Source of the DNA: Microbacteriaceae bacterium PS02344
Lineage (GTDB): Bacteria > Actinomycetota > Actinomycetes > Actinomycetales > Microbacteriaceae
DNA length: 35,032 nucleotides
Assembly (NCBI GenBank): GCA_029959905.1
Contig: JASCNZ010000027.1
Span: forward strand, 1-35,032
Reading direction: 5' to 3'
Shown: positions 1-8,185 of the stretch, piece by piece
How positions within the stretch are numbered: position 1 is the first letter of the stretch
Layout of the letters: the number at the start of each line of letters is the position of its first letter
Translations under genes and position numbers: made by a program
Notes under the pieces: generated by a model
Told to the model about the DNA's origin: nothing
Databases searched by the model: none
What the model saw: only the letters and a program-made list of their open reading frames with translations

Positions 1-80
1 CCCCGCGGGCGCGGCCCCCGCGCGGGCGACGCCCCCCCCCCCCCCCCCCGCGCCCCCCCCCCCCGGGGGGGGCGCGGGGC
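1..80. other. Low-complexity contig end
   Basis: Runs of C and G with almost no A or T, unlike the rest of the window. The structured rnpB 3' end begins immediately after it. This looks like low-quality or artefactual sequence at the end of an assembled contig, and no gene should be read from it. Confidence 0.7.
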
Positions 81-94
81 CCTCGGTGTCAGGG

Positions 95-470
95 GCGAAT
101 GGGCCGGCCTGTACGCCGGGTTCTGTTCCGGGGTTCTTCGCCCCTTCGACGGCCATCTCTCTCGGCGACACGTTGCCGTGCCGCTCCAGCGGTCTACCCG
201 AGGACTCGGCGAGCCGCGTCAACATCCTCTGTCTGACCTTGCTCCGGACGAGGTTTACCTGGCGGGACATGTCACCATGTCCCCCGGTGGTCTCTTACAC
301 CACCCTTTCACCCTTACCCCGCGGCCTCGCGACCCGGGGCGGTCTGCTCTCTGTGGCACTGTCTCGCGGATTGCTCCGGGTGGGTGTTACCCACCGCCCT
401 GCCCTGTGGAGCCCGGACGTTCCTCGGTGCGGTCTCCCGCCACGCGACCGTCCAGCCGACCCATTCGCGT
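95..470 (-). ncRNA. rnpB: RNase P RNA (M1 RNA), bacterial type A
   Basis: Catalytic RNA that removes the 5' leader from pre-tRNAs together with the RnpA protein. On the minus strand the 5' end GCGAATGGG pairs with CCCATTCGC at the 3' end, forming the P1 helix. The conserved core GAGGAACGTCCGGGCTCC lies at 409-426, and the conserved tail ACAGAACCCGGC lies just before the 3' end. The hallmark purine-rich GGTAAGGGTGAAAGGGTGG segment is in between. The length of about 376 nt is normal for an actinobacterial RNase P RNA. The ends are set from the P1 pairing and may be off by a few bases. The neighbouring polymerase gene ends 24 bases upstream, so the rnpB promoter must overlap the end of that gene region. 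Confidence 0.95.
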
Positions 471-475
471 CTGAC

Positions 476-481
476 AGTCTA
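476..481 (-). promoter_or_regulatory. Probable -10 box of rnpB
   Basis: TAGACT on the minus strand fits the actinobacterial TANNNT -10 consensus and ends 6 bases before the inferred first base of RNase P RNA. I could not identify a convincing -35. Confidence 0.4.
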
Positions 482-493
482 CGCGCGCACCCC

Positions 494-2194
494 TCACTTC
501 TGTGCCGAGTCGGCGATCCGCAGGTCGAGCGGGACGTCGATGGGGAACGACCCGAACAGGCGCCGGGTCGCGACCGTCGCCGCCTCCCTCACCGCGTCTG
601 CCGCCGCCTCCCCCTGCTCGGCGGGCACGTGGAGCACCACCTCGTCGTGCAGGAAGAAGGCGAGGTGCGCCTCCCGCGCGAACGGTCCGGATGCGTGTGC
701 CGGATGCTCCGCGAGCGGCAGCGCCCGCAGCCGATGCCGGATCTCGGCCAGCCAGATGAGCGACCACTCCGCGGCCGTCCCCTGAACGACGAAGTTGCGG
801 GTGAATCGTCCCCAGTCCCGAGCCCGACGTCTCGCGAGGGCCACGACCGCGGGGTCGGCGTCGGCCGCGCTCGCCCCTGCCTGCAACGCCGTCCACTCGC
901 CGGGCGGACGGGGCGACGAACGTCCGAGCCACGTCGACACGCGTCCGCCGTCTTCGCCCGTCCGCGCCGCCTCGTCGACGAGTGCCATCGCGCGCGGGAA
1001 CACCTTGCGCAACTGCGGGACGAGACGTCCGCTGTCACCGGTCGTCGCTCCGTACATGGCGCCGAGCACCGCGTACTTCGCCTCCTCCCGCGTGGCGACG
1101 GCGCCCGATGCGACGACCCCGGCATAGAGATCGGCACCCTGCGCGGCGCGGGCCATGGCCCGGTCGGACGACAGCGCGGCGAGCATCCGCGGCTCCAGCT
1201 GCGCGACATCGGCGACCACGAGCGTCCACCCCGGATCGGCCCGCACGGCGGGGCGAAGCATCCGCGGCAGCTGCAGCGCTCCCCCGCCGGACGACGCCCA
1301 TCGGCCCGTCACCACACCGCCCGGCACATAGACCGGACGGAAGCGTCCGTCGTGGACCCAGTCCGCCAGCCACGCCCATCCGTTCGCCGTGAGCAGCCGC
1401 GACATCTTCTTGTACGCGAGCAGTGGTTCGACGACGGGATGCTCATGCCGCGCCAGCTCCCATCGGCTCGTCGACTCGACCGACACCCCGGCGCGATGCA
1501 ACGCCCGCAGCAGTTTGGGCTGGCTGTCGAGCCGCAACCCCGCATCGCCCAGGATCGCCCGAATACGATCGCCGAGCTCGACCATCCGGCTCGGAGTCCC
1601 GCCGGCGAGCGGGCGGGCGCCCAGTGCGTCCTGCAGGATGCCGTCGTGCACGGCGGGGTCCCACGGCAGCCCCGCCGCCCGCATCTCCTCGGCGATCAGC
1701 CCGCCGGCCGACTCTGCCGCGCAGAGCAGGGCCAGGCGGCCGTCGGAGGCGCCCGCCAGCACACGCTGCTGGGCGGCGTACTGATCGAGCACGGCATCGG
1801 CCGGGTCGCCCGCCGTGGGCGACGGTTCCAGCAGGTCGAACAAAGAGGGCTCGTCGTCGGGCGCGTCCTGCGGGAGCCACTCCGGCGACGACGGGAGCGC
1901 GGCCGCGACGGCGACCGTGTCGCGGAGAATCGCATGGCAGAGCAGCAGGTCGTATGCGCGCGAGAGACGGGCCCCCGCTGCCAGCAGCCGTGGGTAGACG
2001 TCGCGCGCGCTCCGCAGGATCCACCGCGGCGCGCCGTGTCGCTCGGCTTCGGCGATCCAGGCCGCCGCCTCGGCGGCGGTCAGGCGGGTTCGGCCCGCCT
2101 CGGCGCCGTCCGCGGCGAGTTCGACGGCCAGGAGGTGGTCCGGGCCGTCGGCGATCAACACGATGCGGCGGTCGGCCGCGGGCGACGCGCTCAT
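494..2194 (-). CDS. Bifunctional 3'-5' exonuclease/DNA polymerase-like protein (Family A)
   Basis: 566-residue Family A (Pol I-like) polymerase of the short actinobacterial type that lacks the 5' nuclease domain. Motif A reads VVADVAQLEPRML, motif B (O helix) is REEAKYAVLGAMYGATTG, and motif C is FFLHDEVVLHVP with the catalytic HDE. The first 200 residues correspond to the 3'-5' exonuclease region, but I cannot place the DEDD metal ligands, so proofreading may be degenerate. ATG start at 2194, 22 bases after the zinc-ribbon gene stop, so the two are probably co-transcribed. It is not the essential PolA. A role in repair or backup synthesis is inference. Confidence 0.85.
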   Translation of the reverse strand: MSASPAADRRIVLIADGPDHLLAVELAADGAEAGRTRLTAAEAAAWIAEAERHGAPRWILRSARDVYPRLLAAGARLSRAYDLLLCHAILRDTVAVAAALPSSPEWLPQDAPDDEPSLFDLLEPSPTAGDPADAVLDQYAAQQRVLAGASDGRLALLCAAESAGGLIAEEMRAAGLPWDPAVHDGILQDALGARPLAGGTPSRMVELGDRIRAILGDAGLRLDSQPKLLRALHRAGVSVESTSRWELARHEHPVVEPLLAYKKMSRLLTANGWAWLADWVHDGRFRPVYVPGGVVTGRWASSGGGALQLPRMLRPAVRADPGWTLVVADVAQLEPRMLAALSSDRAMARAAQGADLYAGVVASGAVATREEAKYAVLGAMYGATTGDSGRLVPQLRKVFPRAMALVDEAARTGEDGGRVSTWLGRSSPRPPGEWTALQAGASAADADPAVVALARRRARDWGRFTRNFVVQGTAAEWSLIWLAEIRHRLRALPLAEHPAHASGPFAREAHLAFFLHDEVVLHVPAEQGEAAADAVREAATVATRRLFGSFPIDVPLDLRIADSAQK

Positions 2195-2216
2195 GTCGGC
2201 GAGGGCGTCGCCGGGG

Positions 2217-2948
2217 TCACAGCCCCGATTCCTCGGTGCGGACGAGGATGCATCCGCACTCCGGGCAGGACACGACCTCGTCGTCGGGCGCGCGGCGGAT
2301 CTCGGCCAGGTTGCTGCCCGGCAGAAGGATGCGGCAGCCCTCGCACGTGCCGCGGGTCAACAACGCCGCCCCGGTGTCGTTGGTCGCGCGGCGCGTGTAC
2401 TCGGCGAGCAGATCGGCCGGGATCGTCTCGGCGACCGCCGCACGGTCGCGTGCCAGCTGCACGCCGAACTCGGCCGCCGCCGCCACATCGGCCTTGCCCG
2501 CGGCCGTCAGTGACGCCCCCTCGGCGGTCGTGATGTCGAGGAGAGCCTGCTGCGCGTCGACGGCGGCCTCGGCCTCCTCGACGCGGGACATCACCTCGAG
2601 CTGCGCGTCTTCGAGGTCGCTCTGACGTCGCGCCAGACTCGCGAGTTCGTGCTCCAGGGCCTGCGCCTGCTTCGGGTCGGTCGCCACAGCGAGCCGCTCG
2701 GCGTCGCGCGCCCGGCGCTGCTCGACGATGACCACGTCGGACTCGATACGCGCGAGCTCGGCGCGCGCATCGTCGCGAACGCCGGTCAGCGTCGTCAGCT
2801 CGCGAAGCTGATCCTGACGGATCGCGACGAGCTCGTTGATCCGCCCGGCCTGGGACGGGTGGGTCCTGGCGCGATCGGCCTGGGCGATCCGACGGTCGAG
2901 GTCGGCGATGTCGAGCAGGACGCGCTGGTCCGCGGGGGTGGCTTTCAC
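2217..2948 (-). CDS. Zinc-ribbon coiled-coil protein (CdsZ/DUF164-like)
   Basis: About 243 residues. The first 180 are a charged, heptad-rich coiled coil (ADLDRRIAQADRAR onward). The C-terminus holds a C4 zinc ribbon, CEGC...CPEC, near residues 208-232. Family members are widespread in actinobacteria and commonly sit next to the same polymerase. A nucleic-acid or tethering role is suggested for the family, but the precise function is not established from sequence. I choose the GTG at 2948 (VKATPADQ) because family proteins start there and because TAGATT lies 7 bases upstream, as in a leaderless gene. An in-frame GTG at 2978 is the alternative and would add 10 residues. Confidence 0.85.
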   Translation of the reverse strand: MKATPADQRVLLDIADLDRRIAQADRARTHPSQAGRINELVAIRQDQLRELTTLTGVRDDARAELARIESDVVIVEQRRARDAERLAVATDPKQAQALEHELASLARRQSDLEDAQLEVMSRVEEAEAAVDAQQALLDITTAEGASLTAAGKADVAAAAEFGVQLARDRAAVAETIPADLLAEYTRRATNDTGAALLTRGTCEGCRILLPGSNLAEIRRAPDDEVVSCPECGCILVRTEESGL

Positions 2949-2955
2949 GCTCTCA

Positions 2956-2984
2956 AATCTATCGTCTGCCCCCGACACCCGTCA
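2956..2984 (-). promoter_or_regulatory. Promoter of the zinc-ribbon gene, leaderless type
   Basis: -10 TAGATT at 2956-2961 and -35-like TGACGG at 2979-2984, separated by 17 bases. Transcription would start at or next to the GTG at 2948, giving a leaderless mRNA. The -35 overlaps the stop region of the upstream ychJ-like gene. Confidence 0.5.
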
Positions 2985-3407
2985 CCGGACCGCGCCGTCG
3001 ACGTACAGCCACCGACGACCCTCGCGCACGAAGCGGCTGCGTTCGTGCAGCGTGCCACGCTCGCCGTCGTGTGCCCAGTGCGCCTCGAACTCGACCACGC
3101 CGCGGTCGTCGAAGGGGCCGCCCGCCTCACGGTCGACGATGACCAGACGTCGCCATACCAGGCCGGGGTCGGGGTCGAGGCGGGAAGGACGGGTCGACGG
3201 ATGCCAGGTGTCGAGCAGATACGCCGGGCGTCCCAGCGCGAACGCCGAGTACCGCGAACGCATGAGTCGTTCCGCGGTCGGTGCGACCGACGCGCCCGAG
3301 AGAAGCGGACCGCAGCACGATCCGAAGACATCGCCGGACGAACAGGGGCACCGCTCCGCCGGATCGAGCACGGTGTCACCGTTCGACGTCTCGGCCTCGG
3401 TGGTCAT
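2982..3407 (-). CDS. YchJ family (UPF0225) SEC-C metal-binding protein
   Basis: 141 residues. The N-terminal SEC-C motif CPCSSGDVFGSCCGPLL (residues ~20-36) is a zinc-binding Cys cluster. It is followed by the YchJ core, with AERLMRSRYSAFALGR, DTWHPSTRP and a C-terminal SRFVREGRRWLYVDG. Both the length and the motif order match the family. Biochemical function is unknown. The ATG at 3407 sits 6 bases after TACGCT, so the mRNA may be leaderless. It is divergent from the aldo/keto reductase and shares a palindromic promoter core with it. Confidence 0.88.
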   Translation of the reverse strand: MTTEAETSNGDTVLDPAERCPCSSGDVFGSCCGPLLSGASVAPTAERLMRSRYSAFALGRPAYLLDTWHPSTRPSRLDPDPGLVWRRLVIVDREAGGPFDDRGVVEFEAHWAHDGERGTLHERSRFVREGRRWLYVDGAVR

Positions 3408-3413
3408 CGTCCC

Positions 3414-3423
3414 AGCGTACGCT
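3414..3423. promoter_or_regulatory. Shared palindromic -10 core of divergent promoters
   Basis: AGCGTACGCT is a perfect 10-base palindrome in the gap between ychJ-like (starts 3407, minus) and the aldo/keto reductase (starts 3452, plus). Read either way it gives TACGCT, a TANNNT -10 box. On the minus strand it is 6 bases from the ATG. On the plus strand it leaves about 22 nt of leader containing the ribosome binding site. Confidence 0.45.
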
Positions 3424-3451
3424 CGGAGGACCCACCGAGAAGGAGCACCCC

Positions 3452-4300
3452 GTGAGCACCACGCCCGTCGTCCCCGCCTTCACCGCCCACAATGGCTTCG
3501 CCCTCCCGGCGATCGGTCTGGGCACCTACGCGCTGAACGGCGACGCCGGCGCGCAGGCCGTCTCCGCCGCCCTCGACGCCGGCTACCGCCTGGTCGACTC
3601 GGCCTTCAACTACGAGAACGAGGGATCGGTCGGGCGCGGCGTGGCTGCGTCGTCCGTCGCGCGCCAGGAGATCGTCGTCACGACGAAGCTTCCCGGTCGA
3701 CACCACCGCGGCGACCGGGCGCGCGCGAGCATCGAGGAGAGCCGTTCGCGCCTCGGCCTCGACGCGACCGACCTCCACCTCATCCACTGGCCCAACCCCA
3801 GCCAGGACGAGTACGTCGAAGCGTGGGCCGCCCTCGTCGACGCGCAGCAGCGCGGGACCGTACGTCAGATCGGCGTCTCGAACTTCCTTCCGGAGCACCT
3901 CGAGCGCATCGAGCGCGAGACCGGTGTGCGCCCGGTCGTCAACCAGATCGAGGTGCACCCCTACTTCCCGCAGGAGGAGCAGCTCGCGTATCACCGCGAG
4001 CACGGCATCCTCACCGAGGCCTGGAGCCCGCTGGGCCGCGCGAAGGAGCTGCTCGACGAACCGGTCGTACGTGAGATCGCCGCAGCCCACGACGCGACCC
4101 CCGCCCAGACGGTGCTGGCCTGGCACATCGCCCGCGGCGTCGTGTCGATCCCCAAGGCCTCGTCGACGGCGCATCAGCTCGCGAACCTGCAGGCGGCGGA
4201 CGTGACGCTCGACGACGCCGAAGTGGCCGCGCTCACCGCGCTCGGGCGGCCGGACGGGCGGCTCTTCGACGCCGATCCGGCGCACCACGAGGAGAGCTGA
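3452..4300 (+). CDS. Aldo/keto reductase (AKR5-like)
   Basis: 282-residue NADPH-dependent oxidoreductase with a TIM-barrel fold. The start is GTG at 3452, with AGGAG 6 bases upstream, giving VSTTPVVPAFTAHNG. The catalytic tetrad is visible: Asp and Tyr in GYRLVDSAFNYENE, Lys in VVTTKLPGRH, and His in LHLIHWPNPS. Other AKR signatures are GVSNFLPEHLE, NQIEVHPYFPQ and the cofactor-binding IPKASSTAHQLANL. It resembles 2,5-diketo-D-gluconate reductase-type enzymes, but the substrate cannot be deduced. It is monocistronic and its 3' end faces the regulator gene at 4314. Confidence 0.92.
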   Translation: MSTTPVVPAFTAHNGFALPAIGLGTYALNGDAGAQAVSAALDAGYRLVDSAFNYENEGSVGRGVAASSVARQEIVVTTKLPGRHHRGDRARASIEESRSRLGLDATDLHLIHWPNPSQDEYVEAWAALVDAQQRGTVRQIGVSNFLPEHLERIERETGVRPVVNQIEVHPYFPQEEQLAYHREHGILTEAWSPLGRAKELLDEPVVREIAAAHDATPAQTVLAWHIARGVVSIPKASSTAHQLANLQAADVTLDDAEVAALTALGRPDGRLFDADPAHHEES

Positions 4301-4313
4301 GCCCGCGCGATCC

Positions 4314-5150
4314 TCAGACGCGCTGGGTGCCGAGGACGCGGAGGAGGTCGAGCTTCCCCGCGGCTTCGCTGCCCGGCGCGGCCGTGAGCACGATGAGTGC
4401 CTGGGACTCGTCCTCGGTGAAGAGAGCCTGACAGTCGACCTCGATCTCACCGACCTCGGGATGCACGATCACCTTGCGCTGCTCGAAACGCCTGGCGACC
4501 TCGTGGGCGTCCCACAGCTCGACGAACTCGCCGCTGCGTCGAGACAGCTCGGCGACGATCTCGCCCGCACGTGACCGCTCGCCCATGACCCCGAGCGCCG
4601 CACGCAGCGACGCGACGAGCGCACGGCTCTGCCGCGGATGATCCACCTCGCGGTAGCGGTGACGCTCGGTCTCGGGATGCGCGAACCAGCGGTAGATACC
4701 GCTGCGATCGAGCCCCGACAGCACGCGGGCGTCGCCCAGCACGGCGCGCGCCGCATCGTTCTGCACGAGTACCTCGTCGAGCACGGAGACGACGAACGCC
4801 GGGGTGTCGTGCAGACGATCGAGCACGCGCAGCATGCCGGGCCGCACATAGTCGGTGAGGCGCGCGCGATCGGGAGCGCTGTGGCCGCACAACCGGTACA
4901 GGTAATCGCGCTCGTCCTCCGTGAGACGCAGCGCACGGGCCAACGACGCCAAAAGCTGCACGCTGGGCTGGGGACCGCGGCGCTGCTCGAGACGCGTGTA
5001 GTAGTCGGTCGACATCGTCGCCAGCTGCGCCACCTCCTCGCGCCGCAGGCCGGGCGTGCGCCGTCGGGAGCCGGAGGGCAACCCCACGTCCTGCGGGCTC
5101 AGGCCCTCTCGTCGCCGCAGCAGGAAGTCGGCCAGCGCTTCTCGATCCAC
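4314..5150 (-). CDS. XRE/HTH transcriptional regulator with MmyB-like ligand-binding domain
   Basis: About 278 residues. The N-terminal helix-turn-helix (GLRREEVAQLATMSTDYYTRLEQ, residues ~35-60) is followed by a PAS-like MmyB domain (SVLDEVLVQNDAARAVLGD ... YRWFAHPE ... ALGVMGERSRAG). This architecture is typical of actinobacterial one-component regulators that control a divergent oxidoreductase. It lies divergently to the SDR gene at 5252, so that gene is the likely target (inference). I prefer the GTG at 5150 (VDREALADFLLRRREG): family members start there and CATACT lies 6 bases upstream. The longer ATG at 5183 is possible. Confidence 0.87.
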   Translation of the reverse strand: MDREALADFLLRRREGLSPQDVGLPSGSRRRTPGLRREEVAQLATMSTDYYTRLEQRRGPQPSVQLLASLARALRLTEDERDYLYRLCGHSAPDRARLTDYVRPGMLRVLDRLHDTPAFVVSVLDEVLVQNDAARAVLGDARVLSGLDRSGIYRWFAHPETERHRYREVDHPRQSRALVASLRAALGVMGERSRAGEIVAELSRRSGEFVELWDAHEVARRFEQRKVIVHPEVGEIEVDCQALFTEDESQALIVLTAAPGSEAAGKLDLLRVLGTQRV

Positions 5151-5251
5151 CTCAGCAGTATGCCGCGGCATCCGTCGCCGCATCCAGGGACCGCGCGTCC
5201 CCCGATCACCGCTCTCTGGAGCGTGCCGGGTCGCATGCGCAGGCTGGGGTC

Positions 5252-6016
5252 ATGGACATCAGCGGAAACACCATCTTCATTCCCGGCGCGACCAGCGGCA
5301 TCGGGCTGGCCCTCGCCGTCGCCCTGCACGAACGCGGCAACACGGTGATCGTGGGCGGGCGTCGCGAGGACCGCCTCGCGGCGATCGTCGCGGAGCATCC
5401 CGGCCTCCACGCCGTACGCATCGACACCGCAGACGCCGACAGCATCCGCGAGGCGGTCGCCGATGTCGTGGATGCGCACCCGACCCTCGACACCCTGATC
5501 GCGATGGCAGGGATCATGCGCATCGAGGATTGGCGCGCGCCCGATGGCCTGCTCGACACCGCCGAGGAGACCGTGACGACGAACCTGCTCGGCCCGATCC
5601 GACTGATCGCCGCTCTCACCACGCACCTGCAATCGCGGCCGTCCGCCACCATCATGACCGTGTCGTCGGGCCTTGCCTTCGCCCCGCTCCGCGTCACGCC
5701 CACCTACAACGCGACCAAGGCGGCGATCCACATGCTCAGCGAGTCGCTGCGGCTGCAGTTCGCCGGCACGGGCGTCTCGGTCGTGGAACTCGAGCCTCCG
5801 GCCGTGCGCACTGATCTGATGCCCGGCCACGCTGAGAACGAGCAGGCGATGCCCCTCGACGCATTCGTGGACGAGGTCATGCAGCTCATCGAGACGCAGC
5901 CCGACGCGACGGAGATCCAGGTCGAGAGTGTGAAGTTCCTGCGGTACGGGGAGGCGCGGGGAGATTACCCCGAGGTCGTCGCGGCGCTCAACCGCATCGA
6001 CCCGCACGGGAAGTGA
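5252..6016 (+). CDS. SDR family NAD(P)-dependent oxidoreductase (DltE-like)
   Basis: 254-residue short-chain dehydrogenase with a Rossmann fold. Cofactor motif GATSGIG lies near residues 12-18 and VGGRRED follows the second strand. The catalytic Ser is in TVSSGLAFAP, and YNATK is the YxxxK motif. The C-terminal region EPPAVRTDLMPGHAENEQAMPLDAFVDEV resembles DltE-like SDRs. The substrate is unknown. It is divergent from the MmyB-type regulator. CAGGCT lies 6 bases before the ATG, so transcription may be leaderless. Confidence 0.92.
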   Translation: MDISGNTIFIPGATSGIGLALAVALHERGNTVIVGGRREDRLAAIVAEHPGLHAVRIDTADADSIREAVADVVDAHPTLDTLIAMAGIMRIEDWRAPDGLLDTAEETVTTNLLGPIRLIAALTTHLQSRPSATIMTVSSGLAFAPLRVTPTYNATKAAIHMLSESLRLQFAGTGVSVVELEPPAVRTDLMPGHAENEQAMPLDAFVDEVMQLIETQPDATEIQVESVKFLRYGEARGDYPEVVAALNRIDPHGK

Positions 6017-6023
6017 GGCGGAC

Positions 6024-6047
6024 GGGGCGTCGCCACCACGACGCCCC
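6024..6047. terminator. Bidirectional hairpin terminator between SDR and ldh
   Basis: Perfect 9-base inverted repeat GGGGCGTCG / CGACGCCCC with loop CCACCA, placed 8 bases past each of the two convergent stops (6016 and 6056). There is no U-run, which is common in high-GC actinobacteria. Confidence 0.75.
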
Positions 6048-6055
6048 ACCGATCC

Positions 6056-7009
6056 TCAACGGCGCAGCGATCCGGCGGCCGCCGAGAGAGCGTCGGCCGA
6101 CTGCCGCAGCAGCGAGAGCTCCTCGTCGGAGAACGACGTGGTGCGGATCGGGACGGCGCCGGAGGCACTGACGATCGACGGCACCGACAGCGCCACTCCG
6201 TCGATACCGTGAAAGTCGTTCAGCACGGTGCTGACCGGCATCACCGCGTGCTCGTCGCCGAGGATCGCCTCGACGATGCGCGCGCTCGACAGACCGATCG
6301 CGTAGTTCGTCGCCCCCTTCCCCCGGATCACCTTGTACGCGGCATCGCGCACGTCGACGGCGATCTCGCGGAGCTCGTCGAGCGTGATGGGCGGATGCCC
6401 CGGCGTCTCCCACTCGAGGAGCGGCACGGTGCCGATCGTCGCCCTCGACCATAGCGGGAACTCGGTATCGCCGTGCTCGCCGACGATGTGCGCGTGCACA
6501 CTCGCGGTCGAGACCCCGGCGCGCTGCGCCAACTTCCACCGAAGGCGAGAGGTGTCGAGCACCGTGCCGGAGGCGAAGATGCGCTCGGGCGGCAGGCCCG
6601 TCTCCTCCTGCGCGATCACCGTCAGCACGTCGCAGGGATTGGTCACGATCACGTAGACCGCGTTCGGCGCGACCTCGAGCAGCTGCGGCATCATGCCGCG
6701 GATGATCCCCGCGTTGACCTCGGCGAGCTCGATGCGCGTCTGACCGGGCTTCTGCTTGGCGCCGGCGGTGATGACGACGACGTGCGACCCGGCGGCGACC
6801 GAGACGTCGCTGCCGCCCGTGATGTCGCTGCTGCCGGTGAACTGGGTGCCGTGCGCGAGGTCGAGCACCTCGGCTTCGACCTTCTCCTGCGCGATGTCGT
6901 ACAGCGCGACGTGTCGCGCCGAGCCGCGGATGAGCGCGGCGTACGCGACGCTCGACCCCACGCTGCCCGCGCCGACGACCGTGAGCTTCGAGTTCTCGAT
7001 GATCTCCAT
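6056..7009 (-). CDS. ldh: L-lactate dehydrogenase
   Basis: 317 residues. Converts pyruvate + NADH to L-lactate + NAD+ in the cytoplasm. [14 protein letters not shown] (residues ~13-26) binds NAD. The substrate loop [14 protein letters not shown] has Gln (lactate specificity, where malate dehydrogenase has Arg) and the loop Arg. NPCDVLT and the catalytic His motif GEHGDTEF are present. ATG at 7009 with CACACT 6 bases upstream, perhaps leaderless. Divergent from the quinone oxidoreductase gene. The protein ends in [10 protein letters not shown], as expected for a full-length enzyme. Confidence 0.95.
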   Translation of the reverse strand: MEIIENSKLTVVGAGSVGSSVAYAALIRGSARHVALYDIAQEKVEAEVLDLAHGTQFTGSSDITGGSDVSVAAGSHVVVITAGAKQKPGQTRIELAEVNAGIIRGMMPQLLEVAPNAVYVIVTNPCDVLTVIAQEETGLPPERIFASGTVLDTSRLRWKLAQRAGVSTASVHAHIVGEHGDTEFPLWSRATIGTVPLLEWETPGHPPITLDELREIAVDVRDAAYKVIRGKGATNYAIGLSSARIVEAILGDEHAVMPVSTVLNDFHGIDGVALSVPSIVSASGAVPIRTTSFSDEELSLLRQSADALSAAAGSLRR

Positions 7010-7068
7010 GCGCCCAGTGTGGCAGCACGGCGGCGACGGCTTCCAGCGCCACCGGCGGTACGCGGGAC

Positions 7069-7074
7069 TACCGT
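7069..7074 (+). promoter_or_regulatory. Probable -10 box of the quinone oxidoreductase gene
   Basis: TACCGT (TANNNT) ends 6 bases before the ATG at 7081, consistent with transcription starting at the A of the start codon. The intervening GGAGGG would be too close to the ATG to act as a normal ribosome binding site. Confidence 0.4.
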
Positions 7075-7080
7075 GGAGGG

Positions 7081-8040
7081 ATGCGCACCGTCGTCGTCAC
7101 CGCCGACCATCGTCTGGAGATCCAGGACACTCCGGAGCCGCGGCCCGGCCCGGGCGAAGTGCTCGTCGACGTCATCGCCGCGGGAGTGAACCGCGCCGAC
7201 CTCGCGCAGGCCGCAGGGAACTATCCGCCGCCGCCCGGGGCCTCTCCTGTCCTCGGCCTGGAGGTGTCCGGACGGAGGCGGGACACCGGTGAAGAGGTCG
7301 TCGCACTGCTCGCCGGCGGCGGCTACGCGGAGACCGTCGCCGTTCCCGAAGCGCAGCTGCTGCCGATGCCCCGTGGACTGTCTCCGATCGAAGCGGCGGG
7401 CCTGGTGGAGGTCGCGGCCACCGTCGTCTCGAACCTCGTGCGGGAGGCCGGCCTGCCGCTCGAGACCGCCGAGGGCTCTGCGCCCGCGCGCGTTCTGGTG
7501 CATGGCGGCACCGGCGGCATCGGTTCTTTCGCCATCCAGTTCGCGCGCACGACGGGCGCCCGGGTGTTCACCACGGTCGGCTCGGCCGAGGGGGTGCGTC
7601 TCGCCCGGGAGCTCGGCGCGGAGCGGGCGTGGAACCGCCACACCGACGACGTCGACGCCGCCGTTGCGGCCCTCGGCGGAGTCGACGTCATCCTCGACGT
7701 CGTCGGCGGTTCGGCCCTGGACAGCAACGTGCGGATGCTGGCGGAGTTCGGCCGCCTCGTCGTGATCGGCACGCTCGGCGGGAGCACGGGGATGATCGAC
7801 GTCGGGGCGCTGATGTCCCGGAGGGCGCGGGTCATCGGGACGACCCTGCGCTCGCGCGGTGTCGACGACAAGGCTCGCATCCTGCGCCGCACGCGCGAGC
7901 TCGTGTGGCCCCTCGTGGAGGATGGGACGATCCGCGTGCCGGTGGAGGCCGTGCATCCGCTCGAGGACGCCGCGACCGCGCACGCCGTGCTCGCCCGCGG
8001 CGGCCACGTGGGGAAGGTCGTGCTCACCGTCCGCGGCTGA
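7081..8040 (+). CDS. NAD(P)H:quinone oxidoreductase, zinc-independent MDR superfamily (QOR/PIG3-like)
   Basis: 319 residues. The N-terminal GroES-like fold includes [19 protein letters not shown]. The C-terminal Rossmann domain includes [17 protein letters not shown] and a second strand [18 protein letters not shown]. The zinc-ligand Cys cluster of alcohol dehydrogenases is absent, which fits the quinone oxidoreductase branch. It is slightly shorter between residues 55 and 70 ([17 protein letters not shown]) than the usual family member. Predicted to reduce quinones or enones with NADPH; the physiological substrate is unknown. Confidence 0.9.
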   Translation: MRTVVVTADHRLEIQDTPEPRPGPGEVLVDVIAAGVNRADLAQAAGNYPPPPGASPVLGLEVSGRRRDTGEEVVALLAGGGYAETVAVPEAQLLPMPRGLSPIEAAGLVEVAATVVSNLVREAGLPLETAEGSAPARVLVHGGTGGIGSFAIQFARTTGARVFTTVGSAEGVRLARELGAERAWNRHTDDVDAAVAALGGVDVILDVVGGSALDSNVRMLAEFGRLVVIGTLGGSTGMIDVGALMSRRARVIGTTLRSRGVDDKARILRRTRELVWPLVEDGTIRVPVEAVHPLEDAATAHAVLARGGHVGKVVLTVRG

Positions 8041-8153
8041 CCTTCCTGCGGGCGACCCCTCGCCCGCAGCTCGACGCGGCCTCCGCTCGACGCTCACCGC
8101 ACGACGCGCCCGGGTCGCCGGCCCCGCTTGGTCCATGCCGCACGAACGTGAAA

Positions 8154-8163
8154 TGGTATACCA
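8154..8163. promoter_or_regulatory. Perfect palindrome TGGTATACCA
   Basis: 10-base perfect palindrome in the gap between the quinone oxidoreductase and the AAA ATPase. Its TGGTnnACCA shape is reminiscent of GntR-family operators, but no GntR gene is present in the window. Just upstream, 8141-8150 reads CACGAACGTG, another short inverted repeat. Confidence 0.3.
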
Positions 8164-8180
8164 GACGGCCCCCCGCCGTC
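8164..8180 (+). terminator. Candidate hairpin terminator after the quinone oxidoreductase
   Basis: GACGGC / GCCGTC with loop CCCCC, followed by TT. It sits about 125 bases after the gene's stop codon at 8040, so it is a weak candidate. Confidence 0.35.
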
Positions 8181-8185
8181 TTCCC

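Noticed and set aside
1..80. Homopolymer runs as a natural repeat or origin
   Set aside because: Present at both window ends with no A or T; best explained as low-quality contig ends.
86..2533. 815-residue plus-strand open frame
   Set aside because: Runs across rnpB and antisense to the polymerase and zinc-ribbon genes; no plausible protein features.
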